From Knoellia aerolata DSM 18566 (GTDB lineage: Bacteria; Actinomycetota; Actinomycetes; Actinomycetales; Dermatophilaceae), in NCBI RefSeq assembly GCF_000768695.1, contig NZ_AVPL01000004.1, positions 1 through 64,000 on the forward strand: a stretch of 64,000 nucleotides of DNA. The letters are read 5' to 3'. The translations under genes and the position numbers were made by a program. The notes under the pieces were generated by a model, which had not been told where the DNA came from, did not search any database, and saw only the letters and a program-made list of their open reading frames with translations. Shown piece by piece: positions 18,026 through 27,328 of this stretch. Position 1 is the first letter of the stretch, and the number at the start of each line of letters is the position of its first letter.

Positions 18026-20791
18026 TCAGGAGTCCCCGCCCTCGTTGCCGCTCGTGCCGGCGCGGACGTCGAGCAGGTCGTACTTCTCGGCCGCCTTCGT
18101 CGGGACGTCCGCGGCCACCTCGCCGCGCGCCGCGAGCACCTGGAGGGTGCGCACCGCGAGCGAGGGTCCATCGACGTGGAAGAAGCGTCGCGCCGCCGGA
18201 CGGGTGTCGGCGAAGCCGAAGCCGTCGGTGCCGAGCGAGTGGAACTCGCCGGGGACGTACTGGGCGATCTGGTCGGGCACCGCCCGCATGTAGTCCGACG
18301 TCGCGAGGACCGGGCCATCGGCGTCCTGGAGGCGCTGTGTCACGTAGGGGACGCGCACCTCGTTCTCCGGGTGGAGGAAGGCCTCCTCGTCGCAGGAGAG
18401 CCCGTCGCGGCGCAGCTCGCCCCACGACGTCACCGACCAGACGTCGGCCGCGACCCCCCAGTGGTCGGCGAGCAGGCGCTGGGCCTCGAGGGCCCACGGC
18501 ACGCCGACCCCCGAGGCGAGCAGCTGGGCGCGGGGGGGCTGGTGGGTCCAGCCCTCCGTCTCGGCCTTGTTGAGGAGGTACAGGCCGCGCAGGATGCCCT
18601 CGCCGTCCACGTCCTCGGGCTCGGCCGGCTGCACGTTGGGCTCGTTGTAGACGGTGATGTAGTAGATGAGGTTCTCGGGGTCGTCGCCGTACATGCGCCG
18701 CAGGCCCTCGCGCATGATGTGGCCGATCTCGTAGCCGAAGGCGGGGTCGTAGGCGAGCACCGCAGGGTTGGTCGACGCCAGCAGCGGCGAGTGCCCGTCG
18801 GCGTGCTGCGTGCCCTCACCGGTGAGGGTCGTCCGGCCGGCCGTGGCGCCGATGAGGAAGCCACGGGTCAGCTGGTCGGCCGCCGCCCAGATCCCGTCGC
18901 CGGTGCGCTGGAACCCGAACATCGAGTAGAAGACGTAGATCGGGATCATCGGCTCGCCGTGCGTCGAGTAGCTCGTGCCGGCGGCGGTGAAGGCCGCCAC
19001 CGACCCGGCCTCGTTGATGCCCGCGTGGAGGATCTGCCCCGACACCGACTCGCGGTAGCTGAGCATGAGGTCGTGGTCCACCGGCGTGTAGTTCTGGCCG
19101 TGCGGGTTGTAGATCTTCAACGTCGGGAAGAACGAGTCCATCCCGAAGGTGCGGGCCTCGTCGGGGATGATCGGCACGACGCGCTTGCCGAACTCCTTGT
19201 CGCGCATGAGGTCCTTGAGCAGCCGGACGAACGCCATCGTCGTCGCGATGGTCTGCTTGCCGGAGCCCTTGCGCACCTGCTTGTAGGCGTCGTCCCCGGG
19301 CAGTGACAGCTGGGTGTACTTGCTGCGGCGCTGGGGGATCGAGCCGCCGAGGACGCGACGCCGCTCGAGCATGTACTCGAGGGTGGGATCGGTCTCTCCG
19401 GGGTGGAAGTACGGCGGCTGGTACGGGTTGTCGTCGATCTGCTTGTCCGTGATGGGCAGGCGCAGGACGTCGCGGAACGTCTTGAGGTCGTCGACGGTCA
19501 TCTTCTTCATCTGGTGCGTCGCGTTGCGACCGGCGAAGTGGCTGCCGAGGGCGTAGCCCTTGATGGTGTGCGCGAGGATCACGGTCGGCTGGCCGGTGTG
19601 GTTGACCGCCGCCTGGTAGCCGGCGAAGACCTTGCGGTAGTCGTGCCCACCGCGCTGGAGGTCGTGCCAGATCTGGTCGTCGGTGAGTCCCTCGACCATC
19701 TTGCGGGTGCGGGGGTCCCGTCCGAAGAAGTGCTCGCGGACGTAGGCGCCGTCGTTGGCCCGGAACGTCTGGTAGTCACCGTCGGTCGTCGTGTTCATGA
19801 TGTGCTTGAGGGCGTGGTCGCGGTCGGCGGCCAGCAGCGGGTCCCACCCGCGTCCCCAGATGACCTTGACGACGTTCCAGCCGGCGCCCCGGAAGAACGC
19901 CTCGAGCTCCTGGATGATCTTGCCGTTGCCGCGCACCGGGCCGTCGAGGCGCTGGAGGTTGCAGTTGACGACGAAGGTGAGGTTGTCGAGCTCCTCGTTG
20001 GCCGCGAGCTGGAGCAGCCCGCGCGACTCCGGCTCGTCCATCTCGCCGTCGCCGAGGAAGGCCCACACCCGCTGGTCGGAGGTGTCCTTGAGCCCGCGGT
20101 TGTGCAGGTACTTGTTGAACTGGGCCTGGTAGATCGCGTTCATCGGGCCGATGCCCATCGACACCGTCGGGAACTGCCAGTAGTCCGGCATCATCCGCGG
20201 GTGCGGGTAGGACGACAGCGCGCGGATCTTCCCGTCGACGATGTGGCTCTTCTCCTGGCGGAAGCCGTCCAGGTCGGTCTCGCCGAGGTGGCCCTCGAGG
20301 AAGCTCCGGGCGTACATGCCGGGGGAGGCGTGGCCCTGGTAGAAGATCTGGTCGCCGCCGCCGGGGTGGTCCAGGCCGCGGAAGAAGTGGTTCATGCCCA
20401 CCTCGTACAGCGTGGCCGCGGAGGCGTAGGTGGAGATGTGCCCCCCGACCGAGACCCCGGGTCGCTGCGCGCGGTGCACCATGACGGCCGCGTTCCAGCG
20501 GATCCACCGGCGGTACTGGCGCTCGACGTCCTCGTCACCCGGGAACCAGGGTTCCTGCTCCTGGTCGATGCTGTTGACGTAGTCCGTCGCCGTGAGTGAC
20601 GGGACACCGATCTGGTTCTCGCGGGCCTTCTCGAGCAGCCGCAGCATGACGTAGCGGGCACGCTGGCGCCCACCGTCGTCGATCAGCTGGTCGAGCGAGT
20701 CCAACCACTCCGAGGTCTCCTCGGGGTCGATGTCGGTGAGGCTGCTCGGGAGGCCATTGAGGATCGGGCCGGCTTCCTCGCGAAACGTCAC
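18026..20791 (-). CDS. aceE: Pyruvate dehydrogenase E1 component, homodimeric
   Basis: The 921-aa protein is a full single-chain E1p. It has the [20 protein letters not shown] region, the thiamin-diphosphate motif [14 protein letters not shown] ending in FVVNCN, the [20 protein letters not shown] active-site loop, and the pyrimidine-binding domain with [11 protein letters not shown]. It oxidatively decarboxylates pyruvate and passes the acetyl group to E2; E2 and E3 are not nearby, as usual in actinobacteria. GTG 20791 is chosen because GAAGGGA sits 8-9 nt upstream; an ATG 51 bp further upstream has no support. It converges with the two-component operon and diverges from the PH-domain gene. 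Confidence 0.95.
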   Translation of the reverse strand: MTFREEAGPILNGLPSSLTDIDPEETSEWLDSLDQLIDDGGRQRARYVMLRLLEKARENQIGVPSLTATDYVNSIDQEQEPWFPGDEDVERQYRRWIRWNAAVMVHRAQRPGVSVGGHISTYASAATLYEVGMNHFFRGLDHPGGGDQIFYQGHASPGMYARSFLEGHLGETDLDGFRQEKSHIVDGKIRALSSYPHPRMMPDYWQFPTVSMGIGPMNAIYQAQFNKYLHNRGLKDTSDQRVWAFLGDGEMDEPESRGLLQLAANEELDNLTFVVNCNLQRLDGPVRGNGKIIQELEAFFRGAGWNVVKVIWGRGWDPLLAADRDHALKHIMNTTTDGDYQTFRANDGAYVREHFFGRDPRTRKMVEGLTDDQIWHDLQRGGHDYRKVFAGYQAAVNHTGQPTVILAHTIKGYALGSHFAGRNATHQMKKMTVDDLKTFRDVLRLPITDKQIDDNPYQPPYFHPGETDPTLEYMLERRRVLGGSIPQRRSKYTQLSLPGDDAYKQVRKGSGKQTIATTMAFVRLLKDLMRDKEFGKRVVPIIPDEARTFGMDSFFPTLKIYNPHGQNYTPVDHDLMLSYRESVSGQILHAGINEAGSVAAFTAAGTSYSTHGEPMIPIYVFYSMFGFQRTGDGIWAAADQLTRGFLIGATAGRTTLTGEGTQHADGHSPLLASTNPAVLAYDPAFGYEIGHIMREGLRRMYGDDPENLIYYITVYNEPNVQPAEPEDVDGEGILRGLYLLNKAETEGWTHQPPRAQLLASGVGVPWALEAQRLLADHWGVAADVWSVTSWGELRRDGLSCDEEAFLHPENEVRVPYVTQRLQDADGPVLATSDYMRAVPDQIAQYVPGEFHSLGTDGFGFADTRPAARRFFHVDGPSLAVRTLQVLAARGEVAADVPTKAAEKYDLLDVRAGTSGNEGGDS

Positions 20792-20898
20792 GACGGTGTC
20801 CCTTCTCTTGCGTCCACGACCGGTGAGGTCGACTCGCTCCATCCTGTCACTGGGGAGTGGCCGTCGTCACACGCGGGTCGGCTGGCAGGCTGGGGGCC

Positions 20899-21423
20899 AT
20901 GACGACGGACGTGGACCCCGCACCGACGGGGGCGGACCCCGACGCCGTGACCCTGCGAGGGGACGAGCTTCCCTGGCGGAGCGTCAGCCCCGCGCTGCGC
21001 ACCGTGCGGCTCATCACCCTCTTCGCGTGGCTCACGCCGTTCGTCGTCGTCCTCGCCGTCCTCGCCGTCGTCGTCTCACCGTGGTTCTGGGTCGGGGCGG
21101 GCGTGCTCGCCGCGCTGGTCGCATGGGGTGCGTGGCTCATCGTCCGGCAGGTCTCGGCGATCACGTGGATCGAGCTGCCCGACGAGATCGTCATCCGCAA
21201 GGGCCGCCTCTTCCGCTCGCTCGTGAGCATCCCGTACGGCCGCCTCCAGTACATCGACGTCGAGTCCGGGCCGTTGATGCGCTCGCGAGGCATCGCGTCA
21301 TGCGAGTTCCACACCGCCTCACCGGAGAGCGGTGGCACCCTGCCCGGGCTGCCGACGGAGGAGGCCGAGGCCCTGCGCGGTCGCCTGGCCGCTCGCGGCG
21401 AGGCCCAGCGAGCCGGACTGTGA
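20899..21423 (+). CDS. Bacterial PH-domain (bPH2/DUF304) membrane protein, small partner
   Basis: The 174-aa protein has two adjacent transmembrane helices (LITLFAWLTPFVVVLAVLAV, WFWVGAGVLAALVAWGAWLI) followed by a bPH2 domain with ELPDEIVIRKGRLFRSLVSI and PYGRLQYIDVESGPLMR. This matches the YdbS family, which is paired with YdbT. ATG 20899 is preferred over an upstream start at 20857. The stop overlaps GTG of the next gene. A YdbS/YdbT pair in Bacillus is linked to antimicrobial-peptide resistance; function here is inferred only from that. Confidence 0.85.
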   Translation: MTTDVDPAPTGADPDAVTLRGDELPWRSVSPALRTVRLITLFAWLTPFVVVLAVLAVVVSPWFWVGAGVLAALVAWGAWLIVRQVSAITWIELPDEIVIRKGRLFRSLVSIPYGRLQYIDVESGPLMRSRGIASCEFHTASPESGGTLPGLPTEEAEALRGRLAARGEAQRAGL

Positions 21424-23042
21424 CCGAGCCCGACGCCACCCCCGCGCCGCCGCCACGACGCGAGCTCGCCCTGCACGAGTGGCAGCACCTGCACCCGCTC
21501 TCACCCGTCCTGCGCGGCGGCCTCGTCGGCGTGGCCGTCCTCGGGTACGCCGCGTCCCAGTTCGTCGACGACCTCTTCCTCGGGCTGGGCGGGGGAGAGC
21601 GCGAGCGGGACCCGGACGACGGCACCGACCAGGGCCTGCGTGAGGGGCTGGGCTTCCTCTTCGACCACTCGCTCGTGGCCAGTGCCGTGGTGGTGGCCGT
21701 CCTCGGCCTCATCGGCCTCGTCGGCTGGCTCACCTGGCGCTTCTCCAAGTTCCGCGTCGCGGACGGGCAGATCGAGTTCCGCAAGGGCTGGCTGTTCCGG
21801 GAGCACCGGCAGGTCCCGCTCGAGCGCGTCCAGGCCATCGAGATCAGCCGGCCCCTGCTCGCCCAGCTGACCGGGCTCTCGCAGGTCATCGTCCAGTCGG
21901 CGGGTGGAGGGGACTCCCACCTCAAGCTGGCCTTCCTCGGCGCCGCCCGCGCCGACGAGGTGCGACGTGAGCTGCTGGTCCTCGCCGGACGCCGGGACGA
22001 GGCGGGGCGCGCCGACGTGGGCCGCGCCGACGCCGGTGGTGACGGTGTTCCCCGTGGTGACGGCTCGGCCGCCGGCCCGCTGGCCGGGGGCGTGGGCGAC
22101 GTCGACGGCGGCCGCGAGGTCCTCCGGGTCCCGAACTCTCGCCTCTTCGTCGCGACGATCCTGCACGGCGGCACGATCGTCCTCGGTGCCCTCGCGCTCC
22201 TCGCCGGCACCATCGCCCTCGCGACCTACGGCTCCTCCGTCAGGGTGCTCACCGGTGTCGTCATCGCGCTGCCCGCCCTCGGGCCCCTCGCCTTCGGTCT
22301 CGCCGTCAACCGGGTCGGTGAGCTGCTCAAGCACGGGAACTTCCGGCTGGCCGACACCGGCACCGCGGCCCGGATCCAGCACGGGCTCACCGACAAGCGC
22401 ACGACGACGATCCCGCTGCACCGCATCCAGGCCGTCGGGATGGTCCAGCCGATGTGGTGGCGGCCGTTCGGCTGGTGGCGGGTCAAGGTCAACGTCGCGG
22501 GGATCGCCCACGACGGCACGGGCAGCTCCGACAACGAGACGACCGTGCTCCCGGTGGGGACGCTCGAGCAGGCGCTCGCCGTCCTCACCCTCCTCGACCC
22601 GGCCCTGTCCGAAGCCGACCTGCGCAGCGCTGCGCTCGGCGACGGTGTCGACGGTGGGTGGACGCTCGTCTCCGAGCGGGCCAGGAGGCTCGACCCGCTG
22701 AGCTGGCAGCGCTCCGGGTTCGCCGTCTCGGAGCACTCGCTCATGGTGCGCACCGGCCGGCTGTGGCGGCGGGTCTCCGTCATGCCGCACGCTCGGGTCC
22801 AGTCGCTCAGCCTGGCGCAGGGACCCCTCGAACGTCGGCTCGACCTCGTCACCGTGGCGCTCGTGTCCACGCCCGGCCCGGTCGACGTGAGCATCCACCA
22901 CCTCGCGTCCGCGACGGCCACCCGGCTCCTCCGCGACGAGGCGAGCCGGGCCCGTGCGGCACGGGCAATCTCGCGAAGCGCTTGCACCGAACCCGAAGTT
23001 CCTAGTCAACTAGTGCCCCCAGCCCGAACCGACGAGAGGTAA
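21420..23042 (+). CDS. Bacterial PH-domain membrane protein, large YdbT-like
   Basis: The 540-aa protein contains repeated units of transmembrane pair plus bPH2 domain. Visible units: LVASAVVVAVLGLIGLVGWL then GQIEFRKGWLFREHRQVPLE; VATILHGGTIVLGALALLAG and VVIALPALGPLAFGLAVNRV then TTTIPLHRIQAVGMVQPMWW; and a C-terminal third domain LMVRTGRLWRRVSVMPHARV. A flexible Gly/Asp/Arg linker (about 195-235) separates units. GTG 21420 overlaps the preceding stop (GTGA). The pair is conserved next to each other in actinobacteria and firmicutes. Confidence 0.85.
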   Translation: MTEPDATPAPPPRRELALHEWQHLHPLSPVLRGGLVGVAVLGYAASQFVDDLFLGLGGGERERDPDDGTDQGLREGLGFLFDHSLVASAVVVAVLGLIGLVGWLTWRFSKFRVADGQIEFRKGWLFREHRQVPLERVQAIEISRPLLAQLTGLSQVIVQSAGGGDSHLKLAFLGAARADEVRRELLVLAGRRDEAGRADVGRADAGGDGVPRGDGSAAGPLAGGVGDVDGGREVLRVPNSRLFVATILHGGTIVLGALALLAGTIALATYGSSVRVLTGVVIALPALGPLAFGLAVNRVGELLKHGNFRLADTGTAARIQHGLTDKRTTTIPLHRIQAVGMVQPMWWRPFGWWRVKVNVAGIAHDGTGSSDNETTVLPVGTLEQALAVLTLLDPALSEADLRSAALGDGVDGGWTLVSERARRLDPLSWQRSGFAVSEHSLMVRTGRLWRRVSVMPHARVQSLSLAQGPLERRLDLVTVALVSTPGPVDVSIHHLASATATRLLRDEASRARAARAISRSACTEPEVPSQLVPPARTDER

Positions 23043-23049
23043 CCCGACC

Positions 23050-23490
23050 GTGAACACCCCTGCACCACCGCCCGCCGACCCGGGGGCGGACGGCCCGGCC
23101 GGCGTCGAACGCCTCGGGTTCGCCGCCGAGCAGATCGTGCAGGAGTTCGGCTGGGCCGAGGACGTCGACGACGCCTTCCGCTTCGCCGTCGAGGACGTCA
23201 TCGGCTCCGACCTCGAGGACGAGGACTACACCGGCGAGACCGACGCCGTCCTCCTGTGGTGGCGAGCCCAGGACGGTGACCTCACCGACGCCCTCGTCGA
23301 CCTCGTCGTCGTGCTCGGGGAGGCCGGCTTCGTCCTGGCCCTCACCCCCAAGGGCCGCGACGACGGCGCCGTCGACCCCGCCGAGATCGACGAGGCGTCG
23401 ACCACCGCCGGGCTCCACGCGGCCGGCTCCTTCAACGCCTCGCCACGCTGGCGGGCCACCAAGCTCGTCGCCCCCAAGACACGCCGCTGA
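23050..23490 (+). CDS. DUF3052 family protein
   Basis: The 146-aa acidic protein matches the family seen as M. tuberculosis Rv2239c: LGFAAEQIVQEFGWAEDVDD, FAVEDVIGSDLEDEDYTGET, AVLLWWRAQDGDLTDALVDL, and the C-terminal STTAGLHAAGSFNASPRW. Function is unknown. The family is conserved beside ahpE and aceE in actinobacteria, as here. GTG/ATG choice: the start at 23050 lies after GAGAGGTAACC, 7 bp downstream of the PH-domain gene's stop, and gives the family length. Confidence 0.88.
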   Translation: MNTPAPPPADPGADGPAGVERLGFAAEQIVQEFGWAEDVDDAFRFAVEDVIGSDLEDEDYTGETDAVLLWWRAQDGDLTDALVDLVVVLGEAGFVLALTPKGRDDGAVDPAEIDEASTTAGLHAAGSFNASPRWRATKLVAPKTRR

Positions 23491-23516
23491 CAGGGGGTTG
23501 GGGCAGACTGCACGCC

Positions 23517-23990
23517 ATGACGGACACCTCGGCCGGGCTCCCCGTGGGGACACGTGCGCCCTCGTTCAGCCTGCGTGACCAGAACGGTGCCGAGGTCGCA
23601 CTGGCGGACCACCTCGGGCAGCGTCACGTGCTGCTCGTCTTCTACCCGTGGGCCTTCTCGGGGATCTGCACCGGGGAGCTGACCGAGATCCGCGACGACC
23701 TCGGCCGGTTCGTGACCGAGGACGTCCAGGTCGTCACGGTCTCGTGCGACGCGATGTTCTCGCTGCGGGCCTATGCCGACCGCGACGGCTACTTCTTCCC
23801 GCTCCTGTCCGACTTCTGGCCCCACGGCGAGGTCGCCCGCGCCTACGGCGTCTTCGACGAGGAGGCCGGGGTCGCCCGCCGCGGCACGTTCCTCATCGAC
23901 CCCGACGGGGTCATCCGGTGGTCCCTCGTCAGCGGCATCGGTGAGCGGCGGGACTTCAGCGGCTACCACGACGCCCTCGCCCGCGCCTGA
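23517..23990 (+). CDS. ahpE: AhpE-type one-cysteine peroxiredoxin
   Basis: The 157-aa protein has the peroxiredoxin fold with peroxidatic Cys51 in FYPWAFSGICTGEL and the family TFLIDPDGVIRW strand. There is no resolving Cys in a typical 2-Cys position; a second Cys (VTVSCDAMF) is near residue 80, as in AhpE/BCP types. It reduces organic peroxides and peroxynitrite using a low-molecular thiol or redoxin. The neighbourhood DUF3052-ahpE mirrors Rv2239c-Rv2238c. ATG 23517 lies 7 nt after CAGACT, so leaderless expression is possible; no strong ribosome site precedes it. Confidence 0.9.
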   Translation: MTDTSAGLPVGTRAPSFSLRDQNGAEVALADHLGQRHVLLVFYPWAFSGICTGELTEIRDDLGRFVTEDVQVVTVSCDAMFSLRAYADRDGYFFPLLSDFWPHGEVARAYGVFDEEAGVARRGTFLIDPDGVIRWSLVSGIGERRDFSGYHDALARA

Positions 23991-24037
23991 CCCTCCCTGA
24001 CAGAATGGGCGCCCCGTCGCGGCCCGCCGCCGCGTCA

Positions 24038-24110
24038 GGGCCTGTAGCTCAGTTGGTAGAGCACCGCGTTTACACCGCGGGTGTCGTCGGTTCGAGGCCG
24101 GCCGGGCCCA
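24038..24110 (+). tRNA. tRNA-Val, anticodon TAC
   Basis: The 73-nt cloverleaf is complete: acceptor GGGCCTG with CGGGCCC (one G-U pair), D arm GTAGCTCAGTTGGTAGAGCAC, anticodon stem CCGCG/CGCGG around loop TTTACAC (anticodon TAC), T arm with GGTTCGAGGCC, discriminator A at 24110. CCA is not encoded. A CAGAAT box at 24001-24006 may be its -10. The next CDS starts 2 bases after the discriminator, which is unusual. Confidence 0.95.
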
Positions 24111-24111
24111 C

Positions 24112-24939
24112 ATGACTGTTCTCCTGCGGGACGTCGTCGACGTCCTCGAACGCCTCTACCCGACGACGACCGCCCAGTCCTGGGACCAGGTGGGACTCGT
24201 CACGGGCGACCCCGAGCAGCCCGTGGAGCGGGTGCTGCTCGCGCTCGACCCCACCCTGGCCGTCATCGAGGAGGCGCGGGAGAGGCACGCGGACCTGCTC
24301 CTCACGCACCACCCCCTGCTCCTGCGCGGCGTCCACTCGGTCGCGACGACGACGGCGAAGGGGGCGAGCGTGACCCGGCTCGTCGTCGGCGACATCGCGC
24401 TCTACGTCGCCCACACCAACGCCGACGTCGCGGCCGTGGGCGTCTGCGAGGCACTCGCGACCGCTGCCGGGCTGACCGACACCCGGCCGTTGGTCATGGT
24501 CGAGGACCAGCCGCTCGGCCGCGTGGGCCGGCTCGCCGCGCCGACGACGCTGGGCGAGTTCGCGACCGCCCTGCAGGCCGCCCTGCCCCGGGCCGCGGGT
24601 GGCCTGCGCGTCGCGGGCCCGGCGGAGGCGACGGTCGAGACGGTGGCGGTCCTCGGTGGCTCGGGCGACGACCAGTTCGAGGCCGTCCGCGTCTCGGGCG
24701 CCGACGTCTACGTCACGGCGGACCTGCGCCACCACCCCGCGCTCGAGGCCCGCGAGGAGTCGCGCGGCGGCCCGCCGTTCCTCGTCGACGCGGGCCACTG
24801 GTCGAGCGAGGCGGTGTGGCTGCCGACCGTGCGGGACGCCCTCGCCCGTGCGCTTAGGGTGGACATCGACATCAGCACAGTGCGCACCGACCCGTGGACC
24901 TTCACGGTCGGGGCGGAGAACCTCGGAGGTATGCCGTGA
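24112..24939 (+). CDS. NIF3/YbgI-family dinuclear-metal protein
   Basis: The 275-aa protein has the NIF3 fold. Metal-binding motifs are LLLTHHPLLLRG (His pair), AHTNADVA (His/Asp) and the C-terminal AGHWSSEAVWLP (His and Glu). Family members are hexameric rings with two metals per subunit; the substrate is not firmly known (GTP cyclohydrolase-like fold). ATG 24112 gives the conserved start MTVLLRDVVDVLERLYP. It has no ribosome site: the sequence upstream is the tRNA-Val. Processing of the tRNA 3' end would leave an mRNA beginning with C-AUG. Its stop overlaps the next GTG. Same order as Rv2230c-Rv2229c. Confidence 0.9.
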   Translation: MTVLLRDVVDVLERLYPTTTAQSWDQVGLVTGDPEQPVERVLLALDPTLAVIEEARERHADLLLTHHPLLLRGVHSVATTTAKGASVTRLVVGDIALYVAHTNADVAAVGVCEALATAAGLTDTRPLVMVEDQPLGRVGRLAAPTTLGEFATALQAALPRAAGGLRVAGPAEATVETVAVLGGSGDDQFEAVRVSGADVYVTADLRHHPALEAREESRGGPPFLVDAGHWSSEAVWLPTVRDALARALRVDIDISTVRTDPWTFTVGAENLGGMP

Positions 24940-25673
24940 AAGCGGACCCAGCGCGTCAGTCCAAGCTGCTCGACCTCCAGACCATCGACACCCGGCTGTC
25001 GCAGATCGAGCACGCCCGCAAGACCCTCCCGCAGCACGCCGAGATCGCCGACCTCGAGGGCAAGGCCCAGGTCCTCGACGACCAGCTCGTGCGCTCGCGC
25101 ACCGAGCTCGGCGACGTGCAGCGCGAGCTCTCCAAGGCGGACTCGGACGTCCAGCAGGTCCGGGACCGGGTGACCCGCGACCAGCAGCGGCTCGACTCCG
25201 GTGTCGGCACCGCCAAGGACCTCACCGCGATCCAGCACGAGCTCGAGTCCCTCGGTCGCCGGCAGTCCGCCCTCGAGGACGTCGAGCTCGAGGTGATGGA
25301 GCGCGCCGAGGCCATCCAGAACGACGTGCGCGAGCTCGAGCGTGGCCGCGGCGAGCTGACCGAGCGCCTCAGTGCGCTCGAGTCCGCGCGCGACGACCGG
25401 CTCGCCGAGCTCGACGGTGACGCGGCCAACATCGTCGCGCCCCGGACCCGCACGGTCGAGCTCGTCGGCGACGACCTCGTGGCCCTCTACGACAAGATCC
25501 GCGCCACGAGCGGGACGGGTGCGGCACCCCTGCGCCAGCGACGCTGCGGCGGCTGCCAGCTCGAGCTCAACCCGGTCGAGCTGGCCCGGATCAAGGCGGC
25601 CCCGGAGGACGAGGTCATCCGCTGCGAGGAGTGCCGCCGGATCCTCGTGCGCCTGCCCGAGTCCGGTCTCTGA
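24936..25673 (+). CDS. Coiled-coil protein with C4 zinc ribbon (Rv2229c-like)
   Basis: The 245-aa protein is a long helical hairpin (residues about 8-160, rich in E, R, L, Q, e.g. RDRVTRDQQRLDSGVGTAKD) followed by a C-terminal zinc ribbon with CxxC pairs RRCGGCQLEL and IRCEECRRIL. This matches the actinobacterial zf-RING_7/DUF164 family, which structurally resembles ribosome- or flagellum-associated coiled-coil proteins; its exact job is uncertain. GTG 24936 overlaps the NIF3 stop (GTGA), and pairing with NIF3 is conserved. Confidence 0.87.
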   Translation: MKADPARQSKLLDLQTIDTRLSQIEHARKTLPQHAEIADLEGKAQVLDDQLVRSRTELGDVQRELSKADSDVQQVRDRVTRDQQRLDSGVGTAKDLTAIQHELESLGRRQSALEDVELEVMERAEAIQNDVRELERGRGELTERLSALESARDDRLAELDGDAANIVAPRTRTVELVGDDLVALYDKIRATSGTGAAPLRQRRCGGCQLELNPVELARIKAAPEDEVIRCEECRRILVRLPESGL

Positions 25674-25703
25674 ACGGCTCCTGACGACCCGGCCGCCCGC
25701 GCC

Positions 25704-25715
25704 TACGCTGGCCGC
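25704..25715 (+). promoter_or_regulatory. Leaderless-type promoter of the rhodanese-metZ operon
   Basis: TACGCT (25704-25709) fits the actinobacterial -10 consensus TANNNT and lies 6 nt before ATG 25716. There is no ribosome site. Confidence 0.65.
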
Positions 25716-26126
25716 ATGAGCTATGCCGGTGACGTCACTCCCGCCGAGGCGCATGCCGCGGTGACCGACTCCGACGACCCCGTCCTCGTCGACGTGCGCA
25801 CGCGCGCCGAGTGGACCTACGTCGGTGTCCCGCAGCTGGAGACCGGACGGACGCCGCTCCTCGTCGAGTGGCAGCGCTGGCCCGACGGCAGCGTCAACGA
25901 CGCGTTCGTCGAGGAGCTGCGGGCGGCCGGCGTCGCGGAGGGCACGCCCCTGTACTTCATCTGCCGCTCGGGGGTGCGGTCGGTCGCGGCGGCGGAGGCC
26001 GCGACCGCGGCCGGTCTCGGGCCGGCATACAACGTCCTCGAGGGTTTCGAGGGGCCGCACGGCGCCGACGGCCACCGGACCGTCGGCGGCTGGAAGGCCG
26101 CCGGTCTCCCGTGGACGCAGGGGTGA
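25716..26126 (+). CDS. Rhodanese-like sulfurtransferase
   Basis: The 136-aa single rhodanese domain has LVDVRTRAEWTYVGVP and the active-site loop YFICRSGVRSV with Cys83. It transfers sulfane sulfur, probably in connection with the sulfhydrylase encoded next: the metZ GTG overlaps this stop (GTGA), and M. tuberculosis has the same pair (Rv0390-metZ Rv0391). ATG 25716 is preceded by a TANNNT box, so the transcript is probably leaderless. Confidence 0.9.
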   Translation: MSYAGDVTPAEAHAAVTDSDDPVLVDVRTRAEWTYVGVPQLETGRTPLLVEWQRWPDGSVNDAFVEELRAAGVAEGTPLYFICRSGVRSVAAAEAATAAGLGPAYNVLEGFEGPHGADGHRTVGGWKAAGLPWTQG

Positions 26127-27328
26127 GCACGGGCGACGAGCCGGGCCGGTCCTTCCGGCCCGAGACCCTGGCCGTGCGAGGAGGCCTGTCGCGCACCGGG
26201 TTCGACGAGACCAGCGAGGCGATGTTCCTCACCTCGGGCTTCGTCTACGAGTCCGCCGAGCAGGCCGAGGCCGCGTTCAAGGACGAGATCGACAAGTTCA
26301 TTTACAGCCGCTACGGCAACCCCACCGTGCGCATGTTCGAGGAGCGGCTGCGCCTGCTCGAGGGCGCGGAGGCCTGCTTCGCGACCGCCTCGGGCATGGC
26401 CGCCGTCTGGGTGGCCCTGGCCGCCCTGTGCGGGCAGGGCGACCGGGTCGTGTCGTCGCGGGCGCTCTTCGGGTCGTGCTTCGTCATCGTCGACGAGATC
26501 CTCCCGCGCTTCGGCGTCGAGACCGTCGTCGTCGACGGTCCGGACCTGGCGCAGTGGGAGGAGGCGCTCTCGGTGCCGACCGCCGCGGTCTTCTTCGAGA
26601 CGCCCAGCAACCCGATGCAGGAGCTCGTCGACATCGAGGCGGTGTCGCGGCTCGCGCACGCCGCCGGCGCCGTCGTCGTCGTCGACAACGTCTTCGGGAC
26701 CCCCGTCTTCTCGCGCCCGCTCGACCACGGCGCCGACGTCGTCGTCTACTCCGCCACGAAGCACATCGACGGGCAGGGGCGGGTCCTCGGCGGTGCGGTC
26801 CTCGGGCCGGCCGAGTTCATCGACGGCCCGGTCAAGAACCTCATGCGGCACACCGGCCCGGCGATGTCCCCGTTCAACGCGTGGGTGCTCCTCAAGGGCC
26901 TCGAGACGATGTCGCTGCGGGTCCGGCAGATGGCCGACAACGCGCTGGCTCTCGCCCGCCACCTCGACGGACGCGAGGGCGTCGTCAAGGTCGTCTACCC
27001 GATGCTCGAGAGCCACCCGCAGCACGAGCTGGCCCTGCGCCAGATGGGCGGCGGCGGCACGGTCGTGACGTTCGAGGTCGACGGGGGCAAGGACGTCGCG
27101 TTCCGCCTCATGAACGCGCTTCGCCTGGTCGACATCTCCAACAACCTCGGTGACGCCAAGTCGCTCGTGACCCACCCGGCCACGACGACCCATCGGCGGC
27201 TCACCGAGGAGGCCCGCGCCGCGGTCGGCATCACCGACGGGACGGTGCGGATCTCGGTGGGACTGGAGTCGGTCGACGACCTCGTCGAGGACGTCGAGGC
27301 CGCCCTCGTCGGCGCGCTTCAGGGCTGA
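26123..27328 (+). CDS. metZ: O-succinylhomoserine sulfhydrylase
   Basis: The 401-aa protein belongs to the Cys/Met-metabolism PLP family. PLP Lys213 is in VYSATKHIDGQGR; other landmarks are YSRYGNPTVRMFEERL, ATASGMAAVW, FFETPSNPMQELVDI and SLVTHPATTTH. It makes homocysteine from O-succinylhomoserine and sulfide, in the cytoplasm. GTG 26123 overlaps the rhodanese stop. The last 10 bp overlap the converging yaaA gene tail to tail. Confidence 0.9.
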   Translation: MSTGDEPGRSFRPETLAVRGGLSRTGFDETSEAMFLTSGFVYESAEQAEAAFKDEIDKFIYSRYGNPTVRMFEERLRLLEGAEACFATASGMAAVWVALAALCGQGDRVVSSRALFGSCFVIVDEILPRFGVETVVVDGPDLAQWEEALSVPTAAVFFETPSNPMQELVDIEAVSRLAHAAGAVVVVDNVFGTPVFSRPLDHGADVVVYSATKHIDGQGRVLGGAVLGPAEFIDGPVKNLMRHTGPAMSPFNAWVLLKGLETMSLRVRQMADNALALARHLDGREGVVKVVYPMLESHPQHELALRQMGGGGTVVTFEVDGGKDVAFRLMNALRLVDISNNLGDAKSLVTHPATTTHRRLTEEARAAVGITDGTVRISVGLESVDDLVEDVEAALVGALQG

